Of a stretch of 64,000 nucleotides of DNA, positions 30,391 through 42,112 are shown in pieces. The position numbers and the translations under genes were made by a program. Source of the DNA: Breviolum minutum Mf 1.05b.01 (lineage: Eukaryota > Sar > Dinophyceae > Suessiales > Symbiodiniaceae); assembly GCA_000507305.1 (NCBI GenBank), contig DF239295.1:158959-222958 (forward strand). The letters run 5' to 3'. The notes beneath the pieces are model-generated. The model saw only the letters and a list, made by a program, of their open reading frames with translations. It was not told the origin of the DNA and did no database searches. Numbering within the stretch: position 1 is the first letter of the stretch; the number at the start of each line of letters is the position of its first letter.

Positions 30391-32339
30391 CGGATGTTAC
30401 AGAAACTTGAAAATTGGGGTTTATCCAAGACTTGTTGAGAAAAAAATGGGTTTCCATACTGATTACGTGAAGGGTGAACATTTGCTTCTACACATACATT
30501 GGTGAATATGTAAATATATATATATACATATATCAATGTATACAAATACATACGGTAATATTCAACGCATCTAGTCATCTAGCAAACTAGCGGCCCTAGC
30601 GGCAAACTATATAATAAAAATACATATAATATATCTTGTCTCCTGTAACTAGGTACTACAATGTACACAATATGTGTATATATTATATATATGTGTGTAT
30701 ATATATACATATAAATATATGTATGGATATAAATATATATCTAGTCAGGGTACCGTACAATTAGCCAAGTTTCAATCTTTCGTCCACCCTGCTGTAAAGC
30801 CGGCGCTGGAGGGACAAGGGCATCCTCAAGTGCAGGACCAGGGGGGTCCCTCCCCAGCGACAACTCCTTTGCCCTAATATGGCCAAAGTTTAGGGACACT
30901 GGTGGTTCATCCTCCCTTCATATTAAGGCCGGCAATTTTTTTTTTCGAGGGGAAAGGTCAAGGTGAGTCCCGCGTAGATTCCCCGGTGAGAAAACACACA
31001 TATATTATTTAAAAAAGGCATGGAAGGATTCCCGTGGTTTCTTTTGTTTTAGGGCACCCCACTACTGCGGTTTTTGTGAATGTATCAATAATCTATCCCT
31101 TAATGTGGTCTATGAATGAAACCCTTAGTTTCTAGCTCTTTATTTCTGGATGATGGCACTCCAAAAGGATCTCATCTCACTACACCTTATCAACCATACC
31201 CCAAGTGACGGCTAGCAATGTTCACAGCCTGTGAAAACTTGAAGCAAGCCCAAATCGAAACATCAACTTGTTCAACAATGATCACAAAAACTGCCACAAT
31301 CATCATGGAACATGTACTGTGCAACAAGAGTATGAATATGACAGAGACTTTCAACAAAACACAAATCAAACTGATCATGTTTTGGAAATCCTCACAACTC
31401 ATGCAGTTTTTAAAACACAACTTGCTGCCTCTCGTCTTCAAACAATCACGAAATCTTTGGTTTATCTTGAACTTATAGATTCCCCCTACCCTCAGTTGAC
31501 ATTGGGAGAAATCCGGTGCCCCAACTTTGGTCACCAAGATTCTGAGGGCACGGTCCTGAGAGTGGGAATGATGGAGTTTCATCTTCCAACCATTGATTTT
31601 CAGGGGCAAACTTGCTGTTAGTTTAGGGTGATAGTAGAGGGAATACCTAGCTACCCTGTGATTTTGAGGATTCTGGGGGGTTCAACCTAGCTCCTCATTT
31701 AAGAAAATACATCGAATCTCTGGCGACCATTATCACTACCCCAATTTCACAGGGTAGCATCAGTCATGAATGAATGCAGTTACAGCAATATTTCACCAAC
31801 TTCAAAAAATTCTGAAGGTAAACAAATCACTTTGGAGAGGATTTCTGAATGAAAGCGTTTCTGGATTTGGTGAAAAGTTGTATTCAAAACAAAGCATTAT
31901 CCTAGGAAATAGCTGGTCAGAATCGAATCTACCTGCGCAAAAAAGCAACAACCGCAAGAACCAGACATAGTGGGATCATCCATGTGCATTATAGGCCAAA
32001 GATTAACACCAATTGTACAGGAATCTAAAACTAATCCAGAAAATCTTCTAAGATTTTCCGGAACAAGATACATAGAGAATTCAAATGATCGTCCTCTAAG
32101 CTGAGAGTTTTCGTTGATTTGAACACAGCATGTGATGTCTATCTCAGAGCGACAACATAATTTACATCACATCAATCATTAACAGGTACAATTCAAGGTC
32201 ACCTGCTTCATTCTTAGTTTATCTTCAGGACAAGGTCAACATGACGACATCATTCTGTGTTCCTGTTTACAAAGAGATATGTGCCAATAATCTGAGACGC
32301 ATGGAAACACTTAAAAGAATGCGTTAAAGGTTTGGTGTC

Positions 32340-32477
32340 ATACTTTGAGGATCATCCCATTTAGTAAGTAGTTAGCAACCATGCTTAGTAAGTCCCCTAA
32401 CCGGGGTTGTTCGCCTGGCCAATAGATGATAAATTGAGGCTACTAAATACTTACTAACTGGGACGATCCTCCAAGTA
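32340..32477 (+). repeat. Family G element
   Basis: TTTGAGGATCATCCCATTTA at the left, CTGGGACGATCCTCCAAGTA at the right. The stretch 30900-32335 contains plus-strand frames at 31218-31621 and a minus frame at 31190-31609, none with splice support, plus a half family B copy ending near 31631. Confidence 0.8.
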
Positions 32478-33378
32478 GGTCGTAATCCTCTTCGTAGTCC
32501 CAGTGGCTCATTCCGCAGCACAGTGAACCAATAGTTGGTTCTCCTTGGGTTTCACAACACATTTTTCCAAAAAAAACAAGCACCTTTGAAGATTTTCCTG
32601 TGCCATGTTCCAACTCCTTTGGGGTTCCCCCATGATCGAGATGTTGGGTATGACAAGGAAGCTAAACCGGAGGTTGAAATATTTTTGGTGCTCTGGGACT
32701 CTGGTGTGTTTAGGTTGGCTGAAATTGCCCATCAAATCGCTGGACCATGTGTAGCTGGGATGGATGATCCATGAATGATGAAAGATGGACCTTTGGATTT
32801 CTTACGTTGATATCTTCATGAATCTGTTAACGTGAAACCTTAGGTAAATGACTATTAAATTACGATCCCTTATGCAAATTCTATACTAGCTACCTTTTTG
32901 GGGTGATCTCCAGATCGGCATGACATCATGAGATTTTTTGCGGGATATTGTGTGGAATGTCATTCATCTTGGGAAGGATGCATCCCTTCGCGCTGGGTCG
33001 AGTAACATAGATGATTCTATGCACCTGACTAAATTACAAATGTGTCTAGAAACCAAGGAAAAAACCTTAGCTTTAAAAGTCCGATGTAGTCTTGAATGGA
33101 TAGAGTACTCAATACAGAATGCATATATAAACATTTGACATGATGTAAACACATAGGTGTTGTGTCGCAGCATTTGGCATTGCTGGTTCGTGAGTGGTGC
33201 CATCCATGTCATGATGGTGGATTACCAACAGTGGACCGGTTGATGGTCGTTGTCTGCCTAGTTCTATCAATCAAAACATCCTTAAACTTGAACATAGATT
33301 AAAAACCAGACCCCAAGCTTATCACTAAGGGCTTATGTAATACGGCTTTCTGTTCATCAAAAAACGTTCATCCCTTCA

Positions 33379-33524
33379 TCAACGCTGCCGGAGCGTCGGC
33401 ACTCCAACCCATGTGAAGACCCTGCCAGGAGCATCAAGCGCCGGTTGAAGGATGTTCTTCCACATGAAGGTGGTATTGACCTCATTCAATCGAGTCTCTT
33501 GGATTTGATTTGTCATTGGGTGCT
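33379..33524 (-). CDS. Candidate terminal exon
   Basis: 146 nt ending TGA TGA. Acceptor CATGTTGAACAAAG follows a T-rich stretch. The frame includes TNQIQETRLNEVNTTFMWKN, then ILQPALDAPGRVFTWVGVPT before the stop. No upstream partner was fixed. Not recognised. Confidence 0.45.
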
Positions 33525-33778
33525 CTTTGTTCAACATGAGAGTGAATATAGTCATTAAAAAAATAGTATAAATATATATATATACACAATAAAGGACGGG
33601 AATCATTTTTTGTTGCTAGAAACAAACTCTTCATTTTCAACCACCACTCGGCTATTGGTTGCAGGTCACATGTTTTTGTCGGACTCCCAACAAACAAACG
33701 GGGATTCTCCCAATGTACTCATGAAAGTTGAACTTCATGGGTGAAACAAAAATATATCACCAATATATCACTATACCA

Positions 33779-33868
33779 TGGGAACCCACAAGCTTCATTT
33801 TTAGGGGTGATAACCCATATACTGGGGATTTAAAACCTGCTTAATGGTTTTGGGGTCCAAAGGTACAT
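33779..33868 (+). repeat. Family V element
   Basis: ACCATGGGAACCCACAAGC, CATTTTTAGGGGTGATAACC, CATATACTGGGGATTTAAAA and TTTTGGGGTCCAAAGGTA. The reverse copy lies at 34955-35052. Confidence 0.8.
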
Positions 33869-34173
33869 TATATATAGATGATGCCTGAACCTTATTTTGG
33901 TTGTATGCCTTTCCTGCCAATTTGGTAGTATGTTTTTTTGCTTTTTACATGGTAGATTCGTTGTCACTTCGATGTCTTGGCAATTTGTTGTTTTTTCTCA
34001 AAAACATCTCTTTCGAATGAACCCCTTAGAGATAAGCAAATCCCAGAATAGTAGGTCACGAACATAAAGCACCATTGACCGGGCAATTTAATGAGGGCAA
34101 CTCACAACGACATGGCGATTAATTACAGTATACAACCACATAACGAAGTCCATTTTGAGAGCATTCCTCCTAC

Positions 34174-34293
34174 CCTAGGGATCCTGGCTCACCGAACCCG
34201 AGAATGGTTTCATGGAACCTAAATACCTTTCCGTTTTGGAGGTAATGAAGGACACCCCAATCATCATCCGACAATGTGATTGGATCCCTAGGG
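34174..34293 (+). repeat. Family U element, second copy
   Basis: CCCTAGGGATCCTGGCTCAC and GAGAATGGTTTCATGGAACC at the left, TTGGATCCCTAGGG at the right. Confidence 0.75.
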
Positions 34294-34954
34294 CTAGTAA
34301 ACCGTTCCATACACCAGAATCCTCCCTAGATATTCTGGCTATCCCGACATCCTGCTGATGCTCTCGACTAAGCACCATCTGGCGGAGCGAGTCTAGCCCA
34401 GCACTCCCGATGCAGGAAGGTGGATTTGATATATTCATGTGTTTCGCAAATGAGGCAGGACATATTCTGTGAGTTTCTGATACCATGCGTCACCCAAAAA
34501 AATAGCACTGAAAAAACAACAACAGCAACTGAGGAATCGTGTGTCTCTATGCACATCTTATGGCTTCACAAATCGGTACGGTTCACCAAACGCCCGCGAA
34601 CGCCCCAAGTTTAAGAGGTTGCAAGTCACATGCACATCACACGGCCGTGTACGCCAAAAAACGGCTGATGTGTTTGTTTTCAATGGCCTGTGTAAGGAGA
34701 AAACAAGTGTAATAGTTGTTGTTCTTCATTCAAAATCTATCTTGACATACTGCCTTTGTTGTGTAAGAATCCTCTAACTAAAAAACTGATCTTAAGTAAC
34801 ACTTCCCCACAAAAATGATATTTCATCAACTTCTTCGTAAAATGAGTCAATTCTTTGCTGGTGTATTCACCGGAAATCCAGATCAGATGAATAGCTCTTG
34901 AACAAAGTCATCAACCCAAAAAAACATCGAGCAATCAAGATTTTCAAAAAAACT

Positions 34955-35052
34955 ACCTTTGGACCCCAAAACCATGAAAAATGAAGGTTTTAAACCCCCA
35001 ATATATGGGTTATAACCCCCTAAAAATGAAGGAAACGTGGGTTCCCATGGTA
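34955..35052 (-). repeat. Family V element, inverted copy
   Basis: TACCTTTGGACCCCAAAACC, GGTTTTAAACCCCCAATATA and GGTTATAACCCCC, ending GTGGGTTCCCATGGTA. Mirror of 33779-33868. Confidence 0.8.
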
Positions 35053-35338
35053 GGAAGGGCTTCCTCTTGTGGTTAAGGGGAGCATCTTGGATTGGCTTCT
35101 CCCAAAATGGTGGTTTAATTAATGGTGATGAATCCCATCCCTAAGGATCTTGACCCCTCCTATGGAAACACTGACACCCCTGGAGGCCTCAAAAAAAGGT
35201 GTTTTTTTGACACCCCATGACATCCCAAGGATCCTTAGGGATGGTAGAATCCGTACAAAATCACCTAAACAAACAAATCCAAGGCATCCTGCGTTGCGGA
35301 TTTTTTTCCCTTCCCCAACAATTAATCGATCGCCACAC

Positions 35339-35396
35339 CTTGGCTATGGGCCGTCGCGGGTCGTCCGGCATCTTATTGGCATCATCATTCGTTTGC
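35339..35396 (-). CDS. Candidate internal exon, protein unknown
   Basis: 58 nt between CACACCCTTGCCGAG and a strong AAG|GTGTGG donor. The frame reads QTNDDANKMPDDPRRPIAK. Distinctly GC-rich. Short; the plus strand is open as well. Confidence 0.4.
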
Positions 35397-35526
35397 CTCG
35401 GCAAGGGTGTGAAATTTGAGTGATAATTGGATATCATTAAAATAGATTGAAGATGTGAAACAAAAAGCGTTTTCATTGCTTTTGCGGTGAATAAGTTAAA
35501 ATATAGTCAAATGGAAAAATACTTAA

Positions 35527-35626
35527 CTAGTTGGTGGTTTCAACCCAGTTGAAAAATATTAGTCAAAATGGGAATCTTCCCCAAGAAGGGGTGAACATAA
35601 AAAATATTTGAGTTGCCACCACCCAG
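35527..35626 (+). repeat. Family A element
   Basis: CTAGTTGGTGGTTTC at the left, GTTGCCACCACCCAG at the right. Confidence 0.9.
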
Positions 35627-36292
35627 TTAATCAAATAGGAGTGAGTATAAATAAATACTTTGAAACTACCGCCCTGGCAGAAGGTGGATGAAAATGGACC
35701 TGACAAAATCCAGGCTCAGCAATCAACCCTTCCAGAATTAATCCGAAAAGTGCTTAGAGGGTCCTGTCTTTCCAGGTTCTCTTTTTTGCTAAGAACATGG
35801 CAACCCTTAGGTCCCCTGCTAAAAATTAAACTTTTAGTGGATTTCATGTAAAATCCCACTAAACTCAAAGGAGCTGCAACAAATAAGGCTAACCTAAGAT
35901 GTGCCAAGTTTATTAAAAACAACTAAACATCAGCCTTTAATGGCAGGCCCATGGTTGGCCATACCTGACCTGACATACGGAACAACCACCAAGTGACAGA
36001 ATATTCCAAATGCCGGCTTCTGGACCTCAAAGATGAGATGAGATGAGATGGGTGACAGTGATGGAAACGGAAACTGGAACTGCAACAAAGACAACAAAAA
36101 ACATGTACTTTTAGTGATTTTTATTTCCTTCTACTAAGGCTGGTTGCAGGTTTTATGATAACAAAAATCCTATAAAGCACCTGTGAAGAGAGTGGCAAGC
36201 CTGCAGAAACAAATCCAAACGACGGAATAAAAACACGGAGTATTGCAGAACACAATGTTGTCTCCAAAAAACACACCCAAATCAGCTGATTC

Positions 36293-36394
36293 TTAATTGG
36301 TGGTTTGGGATTCTAGGGGTGCCCCTATGTCACAATCCTTTTCATAAGGGGATCCTAGGAATCCAAACCACCAACCCAAACCACCACTTAACCC
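36293..36394 (+). repeat. Family P element
   Basis: ATTGGTGGTTTGGGATTCTA at the left, AGGAATCCAAACCACCAACC at the right, and a short GGGGTGCCCCTATG stem inside. Single copy in the window. Confidence 0.75.
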
Positions 36395-36499
36395 TTAGCT
36401 GACGAAATGTGCCTATAATATGATATTCTTCACCCCTGCAAGGCAACCAACCCCCGAAAAGGGTTTTGAATGTTTTAAAGATGGTAAAATCTATTCATG

Positions 36500-36616
36500 C
36501 TGTTGATGGTTCAGAAATCCGGCGATCACCACCTGGAACATAATATAAAACCCGTCGTAGATAATGGGATTAACTACCAACCTCAACTGGTGATCGCCAG
36601 ATTTCTGGACCAACAG
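36500..36616 (+). repeat. Family H element
   Basis: CTGTTGATGGTTCAGAAATC at the left, CAGATTTCTGGACCAACAG at the right; CTACCAACCTCAACTGG inside. Confidence 0.85.
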
Positions 36617-36670
36617 TATGATTCATATCCATCTTCAGACCTTCCAGCACATGTGGCATCTCCTGAGGAT

Positions 36671-36788
36671 CTTAGGCCACCTACTACTTATAAATGGAGT
36701 TACAACCCCTATAAGTAGGGTTGTAACCCATTTATGGGGATTGTAACTCCATTTATATCTAATAGACTAATAGAGGGCCCACCTTGTA
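36671..36788 (+). repeat. Family Q element
   Basis: CTACTACTTATAAATGGAGT, CTATAAGTAGGGTTGTAACC and AGAGGGCCCACCTTGTA. Confidence 0.75.
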
Positions 36789-36831
36789 ATGATTTGGTCT
36801 TTTGGGAATCTAACTTTGCCCAACAAGCCCA

Positions 36832-36845
36832 TCAAATGAATCGTT
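36832..36845 (-). CDS. Gene 4, possible terminal mini-exon
   Basis: 14 nt between a family T acceptor (TTTGGCCAG) and a TGA stop; with one leftover base from 36945-37104 it would encode ERFI and stop. Too short to trust alone; the splice could instead continue elsewhere. Confidence 0.25.
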
Positions 36846-36951
36846 CTGGCCAAATTATAATTGTTCACCAACCTGGACTTCCATGAAATAAGGGGATTTC
36901 CCTTCCTCAGCTACCTTTCTGGGGCCAGGTCGCTATAATTTGACCAGAATC
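36844..36951 (-). repeat. Family T element acting as a gene 4 intron
   Basis: On the minus strand TCTGGTCAAATTATAGCGAC to ATAATTTGGCCAGA. Predicted intron 36846-36944. Shares GGGAAATCCCCTTATTTCA and TTGGTGAA with the gene 3 intron. Confidence 0.75.
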
Positions 36952-37104
36952 ATTGCTCTTTGTTTGGCGGTGTTTAAGGGTTTGCACATTGCAAGTAAAC
37001 GTGGTGGCTCGTCCGTTCACAAAACTTTCCTTTCTGCTTCTCAACTTCCAAAGCGCGTTACAAACTTGAGGAAAATTCGTCGATCCGTCAAAGTGTAACA
37101 AAGG
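36945..37104 (-). CDS. Gene 4, candidate exon
   Basis: 160 nt from a TATTGTACTATGTCAG acceptor to the family T donor TCTG|GTCAAAT. The frame includes PLLHFDGSTNFPQVCNALWK and then LRSRKESFVNGRATTFTCNV, ending TKSNDS plus one base. Basic and cysteine-containing. Product unknown. Confidence 0.5.
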
Positions 37105-37118
37105 CTGACATAGTACAA

Positions 37119-37216
37119 TACCCTTAGCATCCATGTGTGGTATATTTACCTACATTTGGTTGATTTGTATGGTAAATGTCGGTAAACATACCATACATAC
37201 ATGGATCCTATGGGTA
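37119..37216 (+). repeat. Family C element
   Basis: TACCCTTAGCATCCATGTGT at the left, ACATGGATCCTATGGGTA at the right. Lies just upstream of the gene 4 exon. Confidence 0.9.
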
Positions 37217-37428
37217 TAGTACAAGATAATAAAGACTTTTCCAGTCAACCATCACTATGACATTGCCACAGGCTAATCAGAGTAATGACTTTTGCTACCA
37301 GGAAACCGAGACGTTGAAGTTCAGGTGTATCTGCTAAGGATTTTCCAGTTCCTCTATCTTGCGTGATCACAATGCCCTGAAAACGACCTCATCGTTTTCA
37401 AGCAAGAAAACAGGAGGGACTGAAAGGT

Positions 37429-37533
37429 TACCCTCTGGTAAACTAACATAGCAATGGAATATCACCATTCTTAATAGGAAATACATCTTCAAAGGGTCCA
37501 TTTTCCATTGCTATGTTAGATTTCCGGGGTGTA
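37429..37533 (+). repeat. Family M element
   Basis: TACCCTCTGGTAAACTAACA and AGCAATGGAATATCACC pair with TTCCATTGCTATGTTAGATT and CCGGGGTGTA. Confidence 0.9.
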
Positions 37534-37829
37534 ATCTAAAACAGGAATTTCGTGTATTTATTGTTCATTTTTGCAATTTAGATGATCTTTTTTTAAAGTA
37601 CAAGATGGCATCAAAAGGGCCCCTTCCACCAAACACACGGTTGGTTTCTTCTTTCTAGGGAACGCCTGGTGTGAATCAAGTTGCCACGGGAAATCAACAA
37701 ATCAAGACCCAGGCTAGAAAGAATTGTTTATGTCTTTGGGGGTATCCTTGCAAATTTACCAACGAAAAAACCACCAACTGATACTATACTGTAGTTACTG
37801 GGTGGAAAACAATAAAACATAACATATGG

Positions 37830-37934
37830 TACCCTGCCTGAAACTCACATAGCCCATGAAAACCCCTATACTTTCCTCGTAAATACCATCAAAATGCTGG
37901 ATTTTCCATGGCTATGTTAGTTTCAGGGAGGGTA
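37830..37934 (+). repeat. Family B element
   Basis: TACCCTGCCTGAAACTCACA at the left, TATGTTAGTTTCAGGGAGGG at the right. Confidence 0.9.
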
Positions 37935-38084
37935 ACATATGGAATCTATATCTATCTATCTTGAATTACCCTTACATCACCTACATGGATCCAACATCAA
38001 ATTTCTGTGAGGATAAGGGCAATAAACCCAAGGATACCAAAGGGCAGGATAGAATTATTCATAGATAATTAAAATTCACAGGTA

Positions 38085-38183
38085 TATACCTAGAACCCAA
38101 CTGACCCCTTTCTTGGGGGTTGACCTTCAATTTAATGGGTTGCATGTTCCAAAATATCGGTCATTTGGGTTCTAGGTATCTGT
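38085..38183 (+). repeat. Family J element
   Basis: TACCTAGAACCCAACTGACC at the left, CATTTGGGTTCTAGGTA at the right, an intact TA-flanked pair. Confidence 0.9.
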
Positions 38184-38344
38184 AGGTATAAGTTAAATGA
38201 TCATGACTACCTCCAGTCTGGGAAAACTATTATAGTTAGCTGGCGTAGGATTTGTTCCATCCACTGTAACAAAGATGGCAATACTCACACGGTAATACAT
38301 CCTGCCAAAAACTGCTTTCTTCAACATATAAGCTCCTGTAAGAC

Positions 38345-38453
38345 TCCACCCCCCTCACCACCCCATCTGTTGAATCCGTTTAATAGGAGATTTAATAGGA
38401 GATGTATCTTCAAATGGTTGTTTTTCCATTGTCACGTTAGTTTTCAGGAAGTG
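38345..38453 (+). repeat. Family M element, diverged
   Basis: AATAGGAGATGTATCTTCAA and TTTCCATTGTCACGTTAGTT with a decayed left arm. Confidence 0.6.
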
Positions 38454-38513
38454 TAGGCCACATTTTTGCTCGCAAACTGTAATTTTCTTCATGGTCTATT
38501 TTGCTCCCTCCAC

Positions 38514-38765
38514 CTAAGCCACGAAAAAAACATTGGATACTTTCCTCCTGGTTGTTTGATACGGATCCTTATTTAATGGTTTATGAAATAATCCCCGAAG
38601 TTTAACAGTTCGCCCCTGAAAAATGATGGTTGGAAGACTAATTACTTTCCTTTTGGGGCCCAGGATATTGGTATATTTTCAGGGGCGAACTGTTAAACTT
38701 CGGAGGTGTAATCCCCAGATATCTAGGTAGAGTTGTCATCCCCTACCCTTCCCACAACCAACCGG
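38514..38765 (+). repeat. Family D element interrupted by family L
   Basis: CCTAAGCCACGAAAAAAACA and GGATCCTTATTTAATGG lie left of the insert; AATCCCCAGATATCTAGGTA and ACAACCAACCGGCC lie right of it. The D right end is lost. Confidence 0.8.
38591..38709 (+). repeat. Family L element nested in family D
   Basis: CCCCGAAGTTTAACAGTTCG at the left and GCGAACTGTTAAACTTCGG at the right; the host AATCCCC is repeated on both sides. Confidence 0.9.
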
Positions 38766-39313
38766 CCTGCCTGCACCGGCCATGATAAAATACTGTGGTG
38801 CCGCCCAGTGGGTGTGTCGAATCTTCTCTATTGCTTCCTGATATTTGGCTGTGAACGGAAGGGATGAATGAGATGTATTGGTTTATGTACGCCCTGTATT
38901 AACCTACCTTTTCGGGGCTGTGCCATGTATTTTGACCATGGGTAGGTACATATATCTTGTGAAAGCAAAATCTATGTGTGATGATCCTTAAAACGATACA
39001 AATGGTTCAAGCCCAGACCTTGCAAGTCCAAAGAGTATCTGTTTGCTTAGCGTTACAAATGACTAGTGGTTGTAACCAACAATTCCAGGAACGTATCATG
39101 CCGATGGTCTGTGATCTCATAAGGGTGTGTACATACAAAAATACTATGTACACCCTGCCCTTCCAGTTTCATCTTTATATTTGAAGGTAACTTTTGAGTA
39201 TATCATCACTTTTTAAAAAGGGCCACTACTGCCACACATACAGTTTAGAACTGGGGAAGTTCCTTCTATTAAAATATATATAAACAGTATATATTATGTC
39301 GGCCCAATTTCAT

Positions 39314-39437
39314 AATGGGATGTCCATGGTACTTAGTAAATGGATTATAACCCCGATATAAGTAGGTTGATTTCGTCCCCTAAATAGGTTATAAACCAAC
39401 TTGTTAACTAATTACTAACTTCCATGGACACCCTAGT
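39314..39437 (+). repeat. Family R element
   Basis: TAATGGGATGTCCATGGTAC at the left, CTTCCATGGACACCCTAGTA at the right. Confidence 0.85.
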
Positions 39438-39560
39438 AGAGTCATAATCTGAGACATGGAGCACGAAATGAATTGAAATGATTTGACAGCCAATCTACTG
39501 AACAAAAATGTTGGTTCCGCAAACAAGATCTGACATCGATCTGGTCAAGCATTATATATA

Positions 39561-39682
39561 ACCCTTAAGGATCCAGGTATGTCCTAAGAAAGGGGATTAG
39601 CCCCTACATTCCTATTCTTTTCGGATGGGATTTTTCGACCATCAATCCTACTCTAGGGAAGGGTCTGGATTCTTAGGGTATA
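39561..39682 (+). repeat. Family E element
   Basis: CCCTTAAGGATCCAGGTATG at the left, GGTCTGGATTCTTAGGGTA at the right. Close relative of 24319-24443. Confidence 0.9.
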
Positions 39683-40029
39683 TATCAAACAAAAGCCCCT
39701 AAGAGTTGCTTTCTTCCGGTGGGTTTTTCATGATGATGAATCCCATGGTCCGAAAGTAAAAGAATCACCTTTGTTAACAAACAAAAGATTAGTTTTTAAA
39801 CCAAAAAAACACTTGAAACACAATTTCAAAGGGAAGATGTGGGTACCCTGCAGCGACATTATCCCATATATAGCAGTTTCTTCCCCAAATATTCCCCATT
39901 TGCAAGCACTTCATGTCTACCTTTATCTGATGTCACTTTTCGCCTCGAAGTCGGAGGTATCTTGCATATATCTCCTGCAAACAGACCGGCAACAAAGGAT
40001 GTCACTTGCGGTCCAAAAAATAACAGGCA

Positions 40030-40116
40030 AGTCAACCCATTTCAAAAATAGTAGTCAAACCGAGAATCATCCCCAAGTAGGAGTGGAAATCAAAAATATT
40101 TAAAACCACCACCTAG
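40030..40116 (+). repeat. Family A element, left end lost
   Basis: GTCAACCCATTTCAAAAATA to AAAACCACCACCTAG. Abuts family H. Confidence 0.8.
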
Positions 40117-40125
40117 TTGGGAAAT

Positions 40126-40231
40126 ACTGTTAATGGAAGAAATCCGGCGAACCAGTTGATATGAAGAATTTCCCCAGTATTTACAGGGTTTTATGCATTC
40201 CAGGTGGTGCAGGATTTCTTCCCTGAACAGT
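40126..40231 (-). repeat. Family H element
   Basis: CTGTTAATGGAAGAAATCC at the left, GGATTTCTTCCCTGAACAG at the right. Confidence 0.8.
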
Positions 40232-40266
40232 ATCATAGGCTTTTTCCTGAAAGTATCCTAAAAGAA

Positions 40267-40351
40267 TACCCTCCCTGAAACTAACGTAGCCCCTGAAAAT
40301 GGATGGTTGGAAGATTACTTTCCCGTGCTATGTTAGTTTTGGGGAGGGTAA
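40267..40351 (+). repeat. Family B element, short
   Basis: TACCCTCCCTGAAACTAACG at the left, GCTATGTTAGTTTTGGGGAG at the right. Confidence 0.9.
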
Positions 40352-40901
40352 TTTCTAGTGGCCAAACGTAGATCAAACATATCAAAACATGAAACTCCAA
40401 GAAACTAAGGAGCTAAGAAATTCCATCAATGTTGCAAACCGCAATCCCAGTCCAGAGGCAAAGTGGCAAAAATAATGCAAATCGCAATCCCAGTGAATTG
40501 TACTTAAACCAACTTAAATCCACATGTATTCAGGTACAACAAAAGTTCCAAGTTACATTCTAGCAATATTGTTTATTATTTTCGTCCTTGTAGACCAACC
40601 CAAAAAAAGTACAAAAACATCAACAAGACAAGTCTTCAAGCCAAGTCTATAGTAGTGCATACACCAGGGTGTTTGGCGTTTGGGAAGATGAGTTTCCTTT
40701 TTCATATGTGGGATATATGTTCCCTTGACAGGAATTCATATCAATCATATAAACTTGTTCTCAGGTCAACGTTCTTAAAGGCACCAGGTGTCTCAAGAAA
40801 CACGTCTGTGGCTTGCAATTGGTGAGATCTTGACAACATGTTGATTCGATTTCTATCTTATGCAAGCGTGCATGTTGCTGTAATGTTTCAACCAACATAC
40901 T

Positions 40902-41006
40902 TACACCCCGGAAGATTAACATGGAACCTGAGAATACACCCCTGGAAGAGGAAAATCATCTTCCAAACCATCATGTTTAGGTTCCATGTTAATCTTTGGG
41001 GGGGTA
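40902..41006 (+). repeat. Family N element (reference copy)
   Basis: TACACCCCGGAAGATTAACA and TGGAACCTGAGAATACACCC pair with TTAGGTTCCATGTTAATCTT and GGGGGGGTA. Confidence 0.9.
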
Positions 41007-41351
41007 AATGGTAGAACAAATCCCGGGAAACACAACATTAATTGTTCATGTTCATCACATGTTCATCAACCAGGAAGTCTGAGAAATGAGCTCAGCCAAA
41101 TGTCCAAATATCAAAAGGGACAAGCAGGTACCCTCGGGAGAGTACCTTAGATACTAACACGTACCACTTATATATATATATAATATGTGGGTCATATAAC
41201 GGTTGTATAGGGCAATATGTGGTCATGTTTTGGGGAACAACTGCTAGGGTACCCTTTGAGAGGGTACCAAAATTTTCCTTTTGACAAAAGCTCCCCAAGT
41301 CAGCTTTTTATACCGTGTCTATCATTGCCAAAAAGTCAAGCCAACAAGTCA

Positions 41352-41639
41352 TCATCTCCTGATCCACCAATGGTAGAGATGTCCTGACGCTTCGGTCCCA
41401 CCCACGGGTTGGGTCCATGTCCCGAATCTCAACTCCATTTTGATCTCGCTGGGATATAACTGTGAAACATGGATGGGTTGAGAAACCCCTACTTTCCTTA
41501 GATGAAACGACGACTCAAATTCTTGGAGTTGCTTCTGAATGATGCGACTGGAAAAAGTAAACACATATTCTCCCAAGAGGTAGTTTGTTGGTGATTCGCC
41601 AAGGTACAAGAAAAAGTCACCTTGGGCATGTCCACTCAT
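41352..41639 (-). CDS. Candidate exon with paralogue at 23.5 kb
   Basis: A 95-codon minus frame. It includes FFLYLGESPTNYLLGEYVFT, then FSSRIIQKQLQEFESSFHLR. The first half shares the FTFSSRI core with 23440-23560. A CATGCCCAAG acceptor near 41618 is weak; donors GTAGGG (near 41490) or later are possible. ATG at the 5' end could also be a start. Confidence 0.45.
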   Translation of the reverse strand: MSGHAQGDFFLYLGESPTNYLLGEYVFTFSSRIIQKQLQEFESSFHLRKVGVSQPIHVSQLYPSEIKMELRFGTWTQPVGGTEASGHLYHWWIRR

Positions 41640-42112
41640 ATGGAGGTGTGAAACACCTATTTATTGAAAAAGTATGATGCATACAATGCTATCTCTGGTT
41701 GCATATCAAACAATAGAAAACGGATTGAAAAAACGGAGTATCTTCCATGTAGCTGGAAAAGGTTTGAGATCCGGTGTTTCCCGTCAGTGTTGATGCCAGC
41801 CATTCACCCTGCTGCATGTGCCTCAATGTATAAGCGGAGTCTGTGACACATCGGGCAACCCTTTTAAAGTGGCGACATCTTGAGATTGTGTGCAACACTG
41901 TGTGTCTGGTGATGGAAACCAACATTCAAATGAAATCAAATCAAGACTGTCCACACAAATGTGTATATATAATATATATATATATATCAGTTCAAGTTAA
42001 TATAGGGTTCATGTCCAAGCTAGGATAATTTCAACGATAACATATCGTGAGCACAATATTCCAACACAACTGCATCATGTCATTCTGAAATTCCCAAACT
42101 TCTTTGGCTCAT

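Noticed and set aside
31190..31621. Three overlapping frames of 86-139 codons on both strands
   Set aside because: Too AT-rich to tell coding from chance; no splice sites support one.
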